Origin: Caballeronia sp. SEWSISQ10-4 2
GTDB lineage: Bacteria > Pseudomonadota > Gammaproteobacteria > Burkholderiales > Burkholderiaceae
Assembly (NCBI RefSeq): GCF_030464885.1
Contig: NZ_JALPRJ010000016.1
Span: forward strand, 62,001-126,000
Length of the DNA: 64,000 nucleotides
Reading direction: 5' to 3'
Positions 8,965-17,264 of this stretch are shown here, one piece after another. The notes beneath the pieces were generated by a model, which was given only the letters and a program-made list of their open reading frames with translations, was not told the origin of the DNA and made no database searches. The position numbers were made by a program, and so were the translations under genes. Each line of letters starts with the position of its first letter. Position 1 is the stretch's first letter.

Positions 8965-9850
8965 ATCGGCCGTGCAGATGCTGCCTTTCACCGGCGAGAT
9001 CACGCACTTCGAAGTCGCGTGCCGTCGCCGATGAAGCCGCGGTCCACAGCGTGGTTTCGGCGGGCAGGAAAATGGGCGACTTGAAGTCGCCGTGCACATG
9101 AGCGGCGCCGAGTTGCTTCGACGGTTGCAATGCCGCGAGCGTGCGTCCGAGCGTCCACATGCCGTGCGCGATCGCGCGTGGAAAACCGAACGCTTTCGCC
9201 GACAGTGCATACAAGTGGATAGGGTTGAAGTCGCCGGATACTTTTGCATAATCGCGGCCGAGTTGCGCGGGAAGCTGCCAGCGAGCTTCACGAAGCAGCA
9301 CGGGCGTCGGGGTATCGGGGGCGGCAAGGGAAACACCGCCGCGGCTTGCGACACCGCGCTTCAGATACACGCTGTCAGCGTCCCAGACCGCTTCACCGCC
9401 GCGATAGATACGCGTATGCAGCGTGAACGCCTGGCCTTTATCGTGAGCCACGAGCGGACCGCTTTCCACCTCGATTCGCAGCGCCTGCCCCGCGTGCAGC
9501 GTGCGCCGCAAGTGCACGCTGTTCGACACATGCACGAGGCCGATGGCGGGCCACGGAAACGCGGGATCGGTGAGCAGCATCAGATGCAGGGGAAACGCCA
9601 TCACGTGGGGAAACGTGACCGGCACTCCGTGCTCCGGGATAAAACCGCACACGCGCGCATAGCGGCCGATCTGCTCGGGATCGAGCGCGACACTCGGACG
9701 CACGAGGCGCAGCGGCGGCAATTCGGCGGCAACGCCCGCGCGCTTGAAAATGCCTTGCAGCGCGCGGCCGTAGAGTTTTACCGGCGGCGGCAAGGTCTCC
9801 AGGATCACCGTGCGCATGCGTGGCGAGCCTGAGGGAAGCAGCATGCTCAT
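8945..9850 (-). CDS. MaoC-family enoyl-CoA hydratase
   Basis: I use the ATG at 9850 (GGAG about nine bases upstream), giving 301 residues; a TTG at 9865 is in frame but less likely. The protein is a double hot-dog R-hydratase type: the C-terminal part carries DFNPIHLYALSAKAFGFPRA followed by IAHGMW, the hydratase signature with the catalytic Asp and His. The N-terminal half is a second, degenerate hot dog. It would hydrate trans-2-enoyl-CoA to the (R)-3-hydroxy form, the partner for the FabG-type reductase upstream. Its start lies just past the stop of the FabG-like gene (9855), showing tight coupling. The stop codon lies in a 36-bp tandem duplication. Confidence 0.88.
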   Translation of the reverse strand: MSMLLPSGSPRMRTVILETLPPPVKLYGRALQGIFKRAGVAAELPPLRLVRPSVALDPEQIGRYARVCGFIPEHGVPVTFPHVMAFPLHLMLLTDPAFPWPAIGLVHVSNSVHLRRTLHAGQALRIEVESGPLVAHDKGQAFTLHTRIYRGGEAVWDADSVYLKRGVASRGGVSLAAPDTPTPVLLREARWQLPAQLGRDYAKVSGDFNPIHLYALSAKAFGFPRAIAHGMWTLGRTLAALQPSKQLGAAHVHGDFKSPIFLPAETTLWTAASSATARDFEVRDLAGERQHLHGRFEWEFT

Positions 9851-9854
9851 GTGG

Positions 9855-11285
9855 TCATGCTCCAATCAGGCTTTGTCCGCAGACGCGCACCACGTTGCCG
9901 GTGATACCGGCGGACGCGGGGCTGGCGAGCCACGCGATAGTCTCGGCCACGTCCACGGGCTGCCCGCCCTGGCTCATCGAATTCATGCGCCGTCCGGCTT
10001 CGCGAAGCCCCAGCGGAATCCGCGCGGTCATCTGTGTTTCGATGAACCCCGGTGCGACCGCGTTGATCGTGATGCCGCGAGCGCGCAGTGGTTTCGCCAT
10101 GCTCTGCACGCGGCCGATCACGCCGGCCTTCGACGTCGCGTAGTTGGTCTGGCCGAGGTTGCCCGCAATGCCGCTGATCGACGATACCCCCACGATCCGG
10201 CCGCCCTCATGCAGCACGTCCTGATCGAGCAGCAAGTCGTCGATACGTTCCTGCGCCGAGAGGTTCACGTCGATCACACTGTCCCACGCGGCTTCGGTCA
10301 TCTTCGCGATGGTCTTGTCGCGCGTGATGCCGGCGTTGTGCACGACGATATCGATACCGCCCATTGCCAGCAGCGCGGCCGCGATGGTCGCGGGCGCTTC
10401 AGGCGCGGCGATATCCGCAAGGAGCGCCGTATGGGCGCCTTGCGACGGCCACGCGTCTTCAAGCGCAAGCATGGTCTGGTCGAGCGCGTCCTGCGCTTGA
10501 GGGACATCGAGCCCGATCACATGCGCACCGCGTTCGGCCAGCACTTGCGCAATCGCCGCGCCGATACCCTGCGCCGCGCCTGTCACGAGCGCGCGTTTGC
10601 CCGCGAGCGGGTGGTTCCAGTCGGCGGGCGGCGAGGCGGGCGTGGCATCGATACGCACCACTTGCCCCGATACATAAGCCGAGCGCGGCGAGAGCAGGAA
10701 GCGCAACGTCCCTTCAATATCGCCGCCTGGTTCCACCTGGACCAGGTTCGAAGAAATGCCGCCGCGGGCTTCCTTGCCGAGCGAACGCGTCAGACCTTCC
10801 AGCGCCCGTTGCGCGGTCCAGGCACGCGGCGAAGTGCAGGATTCAGGCGGTAGTCCAAGCACGACGATACGGCCGCTCTTCGCCACCGACCGGATTGCGT
10901 CGTGGAAGAAACCGTGGAGCGCATGCAATTGCGTGCTGTCGTTAATACCCGTTGCATCGAAGATCAGAGCTTGCATGCGGTCGTTTGGCGCCGCGCCCGG
11001 CGCGCGTGGTTCGAAGCGGCCGCTCATCGCGCCATGTCTCGCTGCGACCGACAACCAGCCGAGCGCGCTTTCATGCGCAACGCCCGTCATGCCGAGGGAA
11101 GTCAGCAGCGTGATCAGCGGTTCGAACAGCGTGGGCGACGGTCCGGCGCCGATCGCCGTTATGCCGCCGAATTCCGCGCGGCCCGCCGCATGCCGCCGCA
11201 AAACTTCGGGTTGCGGCAAGCCGATGGAACGCGCGACGCTCGCGCCGAAGGGTGAATTAACGAAGTCGAGATAGCGATCTTTCAT
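9855..11285 (-). CDS. High-molecular-weight FabG-type 3-oxoacyl reductase (two-domain SDR)
   Basis: A 476-residue protein, about twice the length of ordinary FabG. The C-terminal half is a full short-chain dehydrogenase: cofactor motif TGAAQGIG near residue 230, NAG motif (VVHNAGITRD), and the catalytic Ser/Tyr/Lys in VSSISGIAGNLGQTNYATSK. The N-terminal half (about 1-215) is a degenerate Rossmann-like domain with no catalytic set. This is the arrangement of the HMwFabG (FabG4-like) group, which oxidises or reduces 3-hydroxyacyl-CoA/ACP with NAD(H). Between acyl-CoA dehydrogenase and MaoC genes its likely job is (R)-3-hydroxyacyl-CoA oxidation in this beta-oxidation operon. Confidence 0.88.
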   Translation of the reverse strand: MKDRYLDFVNSPFGASVARSIGLPQPEVLRRHAAGRAEFGGITAIGAGPSPTLFEPLITLLTSLGMTGVAHESALGWLSVAARHGAMSGRFEPRAPGAAPNDRMQALIFDATGINDSTQLHALHGFFHDAIRSVAKSGRIVVLGLPPESCTSPRAWTAQRALEGLTRSLGKEARGGISSNLVQVEPGGDIEGTLRFLLSPRSAYVSGQVVRIDATPASPPADWNHPLAGKRALVTGAAQGIGAAIAQVLAERGAHVIGLDVPQAQDALDQTMLALEDAWPSQGAHTALLADIAAPEAPATIAAALLAMGGIDIVVHNAGITRDKTIAKMTEAAWDSVIDVNLSAQERIDDLLLDQDVLHEGGRIVGVSSISGIAGNLGQTNYATSKAGVIGRVQSMAKPLRARGITINAVAPGFIETQMTARIPLGLREAGRRMNSMSQGGQPVDVAETIAWLASPASAGITGNVVRVCGQSLIGA

Positions 11286-11335
11286 GCCTGCCTGTCATGC
11301 CTGCCTGAGAAGCGGTTTAGCGCTTGTGTGAAGGA

Positions 11336-13840
11336 TCATGCATGGATTTCTTCCGGCTCGTTCGCCAGCGCTTGCTGGCGTTTCTTCAGCGCATCGAGCA
11401 TACCGAAATCCGGGCCGAAGTCGTCGACCTTGACGACTTCCGCGCCGTAACGCGCGTAGTCAGAGAGTACCTGACGTTCGCTTGCATCGACAAAACCACG
11501 AATCTCGCAGGACGCCGCCCACGCGTCGAGTTCGGGCAGGTTTTGCGGCATCGGCGGGATCTGTCCGGCTTTGACGGCGTCCCGCAGCTTGTGCTCGATC
11601 TCCGTATAACGTGGATTGAGCGCGAACATCAACTCGCCGTAACCGATCGGATCGATATGGGCGGGCGGCGCGTACGAGTCCGCAATCAGGCGTTCGCGCG
11701 CCTCACCGGGCGTCGTCATCAACTCGGCGATAGCGCTCCCCAGCCGGTCCCCCGGCACGCGATGCGGCATGCCGAACGGAAAAGCGAGCGCACGCACGAG
11801 GCCCGCGGCGAGCGGTTTCGGATAGTTGAAGAGCACGCCTTCGAAGGCCGTTTGCGCCTGATACAGCGCATCTTCGACACCCCAGCGCACGAGCGGCAGA
11901 TCGGCGTGCGGGCGGCCATCGTCTTCGAAACGCTTTAGCGTGGCCGAGATCAGGTAAAGCTGCGAGAGGATATCGCCGAGTCGTGCCGAGAGACGTTCGC
12001 GCCGCTTCAACTCGCCGCCGAGCACGAACATCGATACGTCCGCGAGCAGCGCAAACGCCGTGGCAAGGCGAGTGGCCGCGCGGTAATAAGGCACGAGACG
12101 CGTGTCGGCGCGCGCAGGTTTCGGAATCAGCACGCTGCCGCCCAAGGCAAAAACGAAGCAACGCACCACGTTCGATGCCGTGAATCTTGCGTGACCGAAG
12201 AACGCGCTGTCGAAATCGTGCAGCCCTTGGGTCCTGTCCACATTGCGTGTTGCGGTCATCTCTTTCAGCACATACGGGTGACAGCGGATCGCGCCCTGAC
12301 CAAAGATGATCAGGCTGCGCGTGAGGATATTCGCACCTTCCACCGTGATCGAGATCGGCACCTGTTGATAGGCGCGCGCCAGGAAATTCGATGGCCCCAT
12401 GCAGATGCCCTTGCCCGCGACCACGTCCATGCCGTCGTTGATCACCTTGCGCGCGCGTTCGGTGATGTGATATTTCGCGATCGCAGAAATCACCGACGGT
12501 TTCTCGCCAAGATCGACGCCTTGCGCGGACAAGCGCCGCGCCGCGTCCATCACATACAAGTTGCCGCCCATGCGGCCGAGCGCTTCCTGCACACCTTCGA
12601 ACTTGCCGATCGCGGTGCGGAACTGCCGGCGCACCGCCGAATATGCGCCGGTGCCACGCACGGCCAGCTTCGCCATGCCCACGTTCGACGATGGCAGCGA
12701 GATCGCGCGTCCGGCAGCAAGACATTCCATCAGCATGCGCCAGCCATTGCCAACTTGTGCGCGTCCGCCAATCACCCAGTCGAGTGGAATAAACACATCG
12801 TGGCCCGAGTTCGGGCCGTTCTGGAAGACCGCATTCAAGGGCCAGTGACGGCGGCCGATATTCACGCCCGGATGCGTGGTCGGGATGAGCGCGCAGGTGA
12901 TGCCGGCTTCATCGGCGGGGCCGAGCAGATGGTCGGGGTCGAGCGCGCGGAACGCGAGGCCGAGCACGGTCGCAATCGGTCCGAGCGTGATGTAGCGCTT
13001 CTCCCATGTGACGCGAAAGCCAAGCATTTCGCGCCCTTCATGCACACCCTTGCAGACGATGCCCACGTCGGGAATCGCAGCCGCGTCCGATCCGGCGTAG
13101 GGGCTGGTGAGCGCGAAGCAGGGTATTTCGTCGCCACGCGCGAGACGCGGCAGATAGTGATTTTTCTGCGCTTCGGTGCCGTAGTGCATCAGCAATTCGG
13201 CGGGGCCGAGCGAGTTGGGCACCATCACGGAAACCGCTGCGGCAGAGCAGCGGGTCGCGAGTTTCATGATGACTTGCGAATGCGCGTAGGCGGAGAATTG
13301 TTTGCCGCCGTACTGCTTCGGAATGATTATGCCGAGGAAACCCTTCGACTTGATGAAGTCCCACGTTTGCGGCGACAAGTCCTGCCAGACCGCTGTGGTT
13401 TCCCAGTCGTTGGCGAGATCGCAGAGCTGGGTGCATTCGGTGTCGATGAAAGCACGCTCCTCAGCTGTCAACGCGGGTGCACCGAGCTCGAGCAGCGTGT
13501 CCCACTTCGGGCGTCCGGAGAATAGCGCCGCATCCCACCAGACCGTGCCGGCTTCGATTGCATCGCGCTCGGTCGGCGACATCTCGGGCAGGATTTTGCG
13601 GAAGACATCGAAGATGCGTTTGGTGAGCAGCGCGCGGCGCAACGGCTTGATGGCAAGAACGAGCGCGGGCAGCACGAAGACGATCGCAAGGAGGGCAGCG
13701 GGGACCGGGCCAGTCACGCCTGCGTACCAGCCGGCAGCCACCCAGATGACTGCCCACGCGAGCCACGCGAGAGCGGGCGCTTGTACGTAAAGCAAACCGC
13801 CGCTCACGACGAACAATGCAATCACGAAGCTGGCTGTCAT
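11336..13840 (-). CDS. fadE: FadE-type acyl-CoA dehydrogenase
   Basis: An 834-residue protein, close to E. coli FadE (about 814). Residues 1-65 hold two hydrophobic segments that anchor it to the inner membrane. The acyl-CoA dehydrogenase fold follows (about 100-460; ALTSPYAGSDAAAIPDVG in the FAD/substrate region, and a long RTAIGKFEGVQEALGRMGG helix). The C-terminal third matches the DUF1974 region typical of FadE rather than the short 380-residue acyl-CoA dehydrogenases. It performs the first oxidation of acyl-CoA. The ATG at 13840 has AGGAGAGG upstream. It is the first enzyme gene of the operon, 113 bp after the TetR gene. Confidence 0.92.
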   Translation of the reverse strand: MTASFVIALFVVSGGLLYVQAPALAWLAWAVIWVAAGWYAGVTGPVPAALLAIVFVLPALVLAIKPLRRALLTKRIFDVFRKILPEMSPTERDAIEAGTVWWDAALFSGRPKWDTLLELGAPALTAEERAFIDTECTQLCDLANDWETTAVWQDLSPQTWDFIKSKGFLGIIIPKQYGGKQFSAYAHSQVIMKLATRCSAAAVSVMVPNSLGPAELLMHYGTEAQKNHYLPRLARGDEIPCFALTSPYAGSDAAAIPDVGIVCKGVHEGREMLGFRVTWEKRYITLGPIATVLGLAFRALDPDHLLGPADEAGITCALIPTTHPGVNIGRRHWPLNAVFQNGPNSGHDVFIPLDWVIGGRAQVGNGWRMLMECLAAGRAISLPSSNVGMAKLAVRGTGAYSAVRRQFRTAIGKFEGVQEALGRMGGNLYVMDAARRLSAQGVDLGEKPSVISAIAKYHITERARKVINDGMDVVAGKGICMGPSNFLARAYQQVPISITVEGANILTRSLIIFGQGAIRCHPYVLKEMTATRNVDRTQGLHDFDSAFFGHARFTASNVVRCFVFALGGSVLIPKPARADTRLVPYYRAATRLATAFALLADVSMFVLGGELKRRERLSARLGDILSQLYLISATLKRFEDDGRPHADLPLVRWGVEDALYQAQTAFEGVLFNYPKPLAAGLVRALAFPFGMPHRVPGDRLGSAIAELMTTPGEARERLIADSYAPPAHIDPIGYGELMFALNPRYTEIEHKLRDAVKAGQIPPMPQNLPELDAWAASCEIRGFVDASERQVLSDYARYGAEVVKVDDFGPDFGMLDALKKRQQALANEPEEIHA

Positions 13841-13953
13841 GACGACCTCTCCTGACGTTGTTCGATATTTTGCGGCGAGAACGGGTTGGAGGCGGTGCGC
13901 ATCGGCAGCTTAATTTGTCAGCACATTACATACCCGGCGTGGTCGTTTTCAAC

Positions 13954-14748
13954 TTAGGCGGTCGCGTGTTGCGATGCGGCATCGCGTGTCAGAGGCTCTT
14001 CGTTTGAAGCGTTCACCGTTACGGTCGCCGCGCCGTTCGACGCCGCCGGTTCGTGTTCGGCGAACATGGACGCGAACGGACACGAGCCGTTCGCGGGAGG
14101 CAGGGGCGCTTTGAGCGCAGCCACCATGACAAGCGCGAGCCGGCCGATTAATTGTGGGTCTTCAAGACGCTGGCCCTGCGTGAAATCGTCGATCAGGTGG
14201 TTGGTATCGGCACCGGCGAGGATGCCTGAGAGCGAGCCCATGCAGAAGTGCAGCCGCCAGCCGAGTTCTTCGCGGGGCAGATGCGGGAGGACGCTTTGAA
14301 ACGCGCGAAAGAAGCGCTCGGCCACGTCGGCATAAATGCCGCGCAGGAAGTTGCGGATGAAAGGTGACGGATCGGCATAAGCGCGGCCGAGGAGGCGCAG
14401 CAACGCGGGGCCGCTTTTTTCGGGGCAGCGGGATTGCTGGAGCGCAGGGATGAACATGGCGCCGAGGATGTGCTCGCACGTGAGTTGCGGACCAAGCGAC
14501 AACTGGAAGCGTTCAAGAAGCGCCAGGCGGTCCTGATTGAGGCCGTCGAGACGACGAGTGAGCATGGCGTGGATCAGCGCGTCCTTGCCGCCGAAGTGAT
14601 AGTTCGCGGCGGCCAGGTTGGCGCCGGCGCGGGCGGTGATGAGCCGCATCGACATGGCTTCGTAGCCGGCGTCGATGAACAGCGCTTCGGCGGCGTCCAG
14701 GAGACGCGTCTTGGTATCGCCGGATGTGGCGGTGGAACGGGTAGGCAC
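13954..14748 (-). CDS. TetR/AcrR family regulator of the beta-oxidation operon
   Basis: A 264-residue TetR protein. The start is a GTG at 14748 with GGAGA about eight bases upstream. The N-terminal helix-turn-helix spans about residues 10-60 (TKTRLLDAAEALFIDAGYEA, then ANLAAANYHFGGKDAL), and the C-terminal ligand domain ends in a low-complexity tail. It precedes the fadE-like gene on the same strand, so it probably represses its own operon in response to an acyl-CoA. A near-perfect inverted repeat at 14801-14818, 53-70 bp upstream of its start, is the obvious operator. Confidence 0.9.
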   Translation of the reverse strand: MPTRSTATSGDTKTRLLDAAEALFIDAGYEAMSMRLITARAGANLAAANYHFGGKDALIHAMLTRRLDGLNQDRLALLERFQLSLGPQLTCEHILGAMFIPALQQSRCPEKSGPALLRLLGRAYADPSPFIRNFLRGIYADVAERFFRAFQSVLPHLPREELGWRLHFCMGSLSGILAGADTNHLIDDFTQGQRLEDPQLIGRLALVMVAALKAPLPPANGSCPFASMFAEHEPAASNGAATVTVNASNEEPLTRDAASQHATA

Positions 14749-14800
14749 TGGCGTCTCCGGGACCGTCGTGGCGGTCCGAATTGTCGATTGCAGTCTTTGA

Positions 14801-14818
14801 TTAAAACGGGCGTTCTAA
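14801..14818. promoter_or_regulatory. Candidate TetR operator
   Basis: TTAAAACG-GG-CGTTCTAA: an 18-bp inverted repeat with seven of eight positions symmetric, upstream of the GTG-started TetR gene that heads the beta-oxidation operon. Size and placement fit an autorepressing TetR family site. Binding is inferred. Confidence 0.6.
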
Positions 14819-14933
14819 TCACGATAAAAACCTTTGGCGAGATCGACAAGCCATTTTGTGGAGCGTGCTCTCTAAAAAGAGAACGATCGTACTGGGGAAG
14901 TGAAAAATAATACCCGGTTGGCAGACATTCAAT

Positions 14934-14958
14934 TAAAAAGGGGCGCCAGCACGCCCCC
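14934..14958 (-). terminator. Intrinsic terminator of the MFS gene
   Basis: Read on the minus strand just after the MFS stop codon: a GC stem (GGGGCG at 14952-14957 complement, paired with CGCCCC at 14940-14945 complement) with a six-base loop, followed by a run of five T. This is a standard rho-independent terminator 16 bp downstream of the gene. Confidence 0.85.
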
Positions 14959-14973
14959 ATTGGATAAAAACGA

Positions 14974-16200
14974 TTAAACCGGACCTTGAGCCCCGACATG
15001 CTGGGCTGACTCGGTCATATCAATGCCACGCCGCTCGCGGCTAAAGAAAATAAGCGCCGCGATAACCACAGCGACCGTGCCGCCGACCAACGCCATGGCG
15101 AGCCCGTAGTTATCGCCATTCTTGACAGCGATAGACGCCTGCATGGTGGCATTGACCGAAGCCAGCAGATTTCCCAATTGATAAATGAGCCCGGGAAACG
15201 TGGCGCGAATCTCATCGGGGGAAATCTCATTCAGGTGAACCGGAATAACGCCCCAAGCCCCTTGAACAGATATTTGCATCAGGAAGGCTCCAGCGGCCAA
15301 CGCTACCGGGCCACTAGAAAAAGCCCAGAGCGGCAAAACCGGCAACGCAATCAACGCCGCAATAAAAATGGCCCACCGGCGCCCGATTCTCTCCGACATC
15401 GTCCCAAAGAACAGCCCGCCGCAGATCGCCCCGATATTCAGGACAATGGTAATGAGCGAAACCGTATGCGGGTCGAAGTGATGCTGTTCGCGCAGGAAGG
15501 TCGGATAAAGATCCTGGGTGCCGTGCGAGAAGAAGTTAAACGCGGTCATCAGGACGATTGAATAGATGGAGAGTTGCCAGTTTTGCTTGAGTGTCTTGAG
15601 CAATCCGGGCCGTGGCCGCTTCTCCATGGCTTTCCATGCCGGCGATTCCGGCACGTGGGCACGCACATATAAGACCAGCAGCGCAGGCGCCACGCCGATA
15701 AAAAACATCCCGCGCCAGCCCACGTATTGATACGCGACGCCGAACACAATGGAAGCCAGCAGATAACCGCTCGGATAACCCGCTTGCAAAAGACCCGAAA
15801 CAAAGCCGCGCGCTTTGGTCGGCACGGTTTCCATCGTGAGGGCGGAACCCACACCCCATTCACCGCCCATCGCGATACCGAACAGCGAGCGCAACACGAG
15901 CAGCGTAAAGAGATTCGGCGAAAAGCCGGACAGCATTTCAAGCAGAGAATAAATGGCGATATTGATCATCAGCGTCGGGCGCCGGCCGTACTTGTCGGCG
16001 AGACGGCCAAAGATCAGCGCTCCGATAGGACGCATCGCGAGCGTCAGGGTGATCGCAAGAGCGACCTCCGGAATCTTCGTATTGAATTCCGCGGCGATAT
16101 CTTTCAATACGAAAACCATTAGAAAGAAATCGAAGGCATCGAGTGTCCAGCCTAAATAGGCCGCAATCGTCACGTTTCTTTGTTCTCGCGTCCAGCTCAT
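14974..16200 (-). CDS. MFS transporter, sialate/lactate:H+ symporter type
   Basis: A 408-residue, 12-helix major facilitator protein. The N-terminus (LGWTLDAFDFFLMVFVLKDI) and the loop 2-3 motif GRLADKYGRRPTLM, together with RSLFGIAMGGEWGVGSAL in helix 4-5, match the SHS group (NanT/Jen1-like), which imports sialate, lactate or pyruvate with protons. The family suggests a small organic acid as substrate; the sequence does not fix which. It stands alone with its own terminator. The region upstream contains an AT-rich stretch suited to a promoter. The Lrp regulator and E1 gene upstream might hint at pyruvate or 2-oxobutyrate as related metabolites, but that is inference. Confidence 0.85.
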   Translation of the reverse strand: MSWTREQRNVTIAAYLGWTLDAFDFFLMVFVLKDIAAEFNTKIPEVALAITLTLAMRPIGALIFGRLADKYGRRPTLMINIAIYSLLEMLSGFSPNLFTLLVLRSLFGIAMGGEWGVGSALTMETVPTKARGFVSGLLQAGYPSGYLLASIVFGVAYQYVGWRGMFFIGVAPALLVLYVRAHVPESPAWKAMEKRPRPGLLKTLKQNWQLSIYSIVLMTAFNFFSHGTQDLYPTFLREQHHFDPHTVSLITIVLNIGAICGGLFFGTMSERIGRRWAIFIAALIALPVLPLWAFSSGPVALAAGAFLMQISVQGAWGVIPVHLNEISPDEIRATFPGLIYQLGNLLASVNATMQASIAVKNGDNYGLAMALVGGTVAVVIAALIFFSRERRGIDMTESAQHVGAQGPV

Positions 16201-16583
16201 TACCGTAATCCCCCCATTCGCGTAATTGATTAACTATGACGACGTGGCCGTGGCCTTCGCTGTGCCGCGCCGCATAAGGCGCCCGGCTTGTGTCGGCAAG
16301 GGGAGTGTACGCCGCTGTTTAATGGGATGCTCGGAACGATCGGCCAAACTGGTATTAACCCCGGTATGTCTCGACTTTTTGCATGCGATACGTCAATCGG
16401 ATTGCTTTCGTTTTAATCTATTTATTAAAGAAAATGAAAGTTAATTGAATTATTTTTGTATTAAAAAGACATAAAGATGAACGCTCTTTCGGGTGACGCG
16501 CACCCCAGTGAACGCGCATTTGATGCGCTGCGGCGCAGATGCCATTCGATACGGGTTTCACGCCAATGGCGTTGCGCTCAACC
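16201..16583. other. Gene-free stretch with an AT-rich island
   Basis: 383 bp between the MFS gene start and the end of the Lrp gene. Positions about 16405-16480 are strikingly AT-rich for this genome, with several A and T tracts, and probably hold the MFS promoter or an UP-element/H-NS-type target. I see no supported gene. Confidence 0.6.
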
Positions 16584-17114
16584 CTAGCTCCACTCTGTAT
16601 CGGCATTCTCGTCGGGTTCGTGCAAGGTCAGTCCCGACGACGGCAGCGGCAACGCGGTTTTATATCGCACCTGCTTGAGCGCGAAACTTGAACGGATGTT
16701 CGAGATGCCAGGAATCTTCGTCAGCCGTTCAATGATGAAGCGCTGCAGCGCCTGAATGTCCGGCATCATGACTCGCAGCAGGTAATCGGCGTCGCCCGTC
16801 ATCAGGTAGCACTCCATCACCTCGGGGCGCTCGCCGATCGCCTCTTCGAAACGCCGCAACGCGTCTTCATCCTGTTTCGTCAGACTGACCTGAATGAACA
16901 CATTGATCCGTAGCCCAAGCGGTTCCGGGTTCAGCAGCGTGACCTGCTGTTTAAAAAGCCCTAGCTTTTCGAGGGCTCGTACTCGGTTAAAACAAGGTGT
17001 CTGCGACAGATTCACCGCCCGCGCCAGTTCCGAATTCGTGATGCGCGCATTCTGCTGCAGTTGGTTCAGGATGCCGATGTCGATACGGTCCAGGCGTTTA
17101 GGCGATGTCGTCAT
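16584..17114 (-). CDS. Lrp/AsnC family regulator
   Basis: I start at the ATG at 17114 (residues [15 protein letters not shown] follow); an upstream in-frame start would add a 44-residue hydrophobic stretch not seen in this family. The 176-residue protein has the Lrp winged HTH (about 8-58; [20 protein letters not shown]) and the RAM/AsnC ligand-binding domain (about 75-155; [19 protein letters not shown]). It is divergent from the pyruvate-dehydrogenase-type E1 gene with a 150-bp shared promoter region containing an inverted repeat, the layout of a dedicated local regulator. In Pseudomonas putida an Lrp protein (MdeR) is likewise divergent from an E1 homologue (MdeB), which makes an amino-acid-responsive role plausible. 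Confidence 0.9.
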   Translation of the reverse strand: MTTSPKRLDRIDIGILNQLQQNARITNSELARAVNLSQTPCFNRVRALEKLGLFKQQVTLLNPEPLGLRINVFIQVSLTKQDEDALRRFEEAIGERPEVMECYLMTGDADYLLRVMMPDIQALQRFIIERLTKIPGISNIRSSFALKQVRYKTALPLPSSGLTLHEPDENADTEWS

Positions 17115-17143
17115 AGCTCGAATATTCTGGAAAGGTGGGCATA

Positions 17144-17203
17144 CGCAGAATAAATACACTATTGCGGCGGCTATGTAAAAGCAAATCAGAGGCACATTCT
17201 GCG
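17144..17203. promoter_or_regulatory. Candidate Lrp operator in the divergent promoter
   Basis: CGCAGAAT at 17144-17151 is repeated inverted as ATTCTGCG at 17196-17203, and a palindrome GAATATTC lies at 17120-17127. Spaced inverted half-sites on about five helical turns between the Lrp gene and the E1 gene suit the multimeric binding of Lrp/AsnC proteins. Confidence 0.5.
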
Positions 17204-17264
17204 ACGGGATAGTTAAGCTGTATTGATAAGCAGCGACATCCCCCATTCGAAGCGGAGCCGTGCC

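Noticed and set aside
12191..13525. 444-codon open frame on the plus strand opposite the fadE-like gene
   Set aside because: Arg/His-rich composition, no domain character, and it is the mirror of a clear FadE gene; typical antisense frame of high-GC coding sequence.
17115..17246. 44-residue N-terminal extension of the Lrp protein
   Set aside because: Hydrophobic, unlike any Lrp/AsnC N-terminus, and it would cover the divergent promoter with the inverted repeat.
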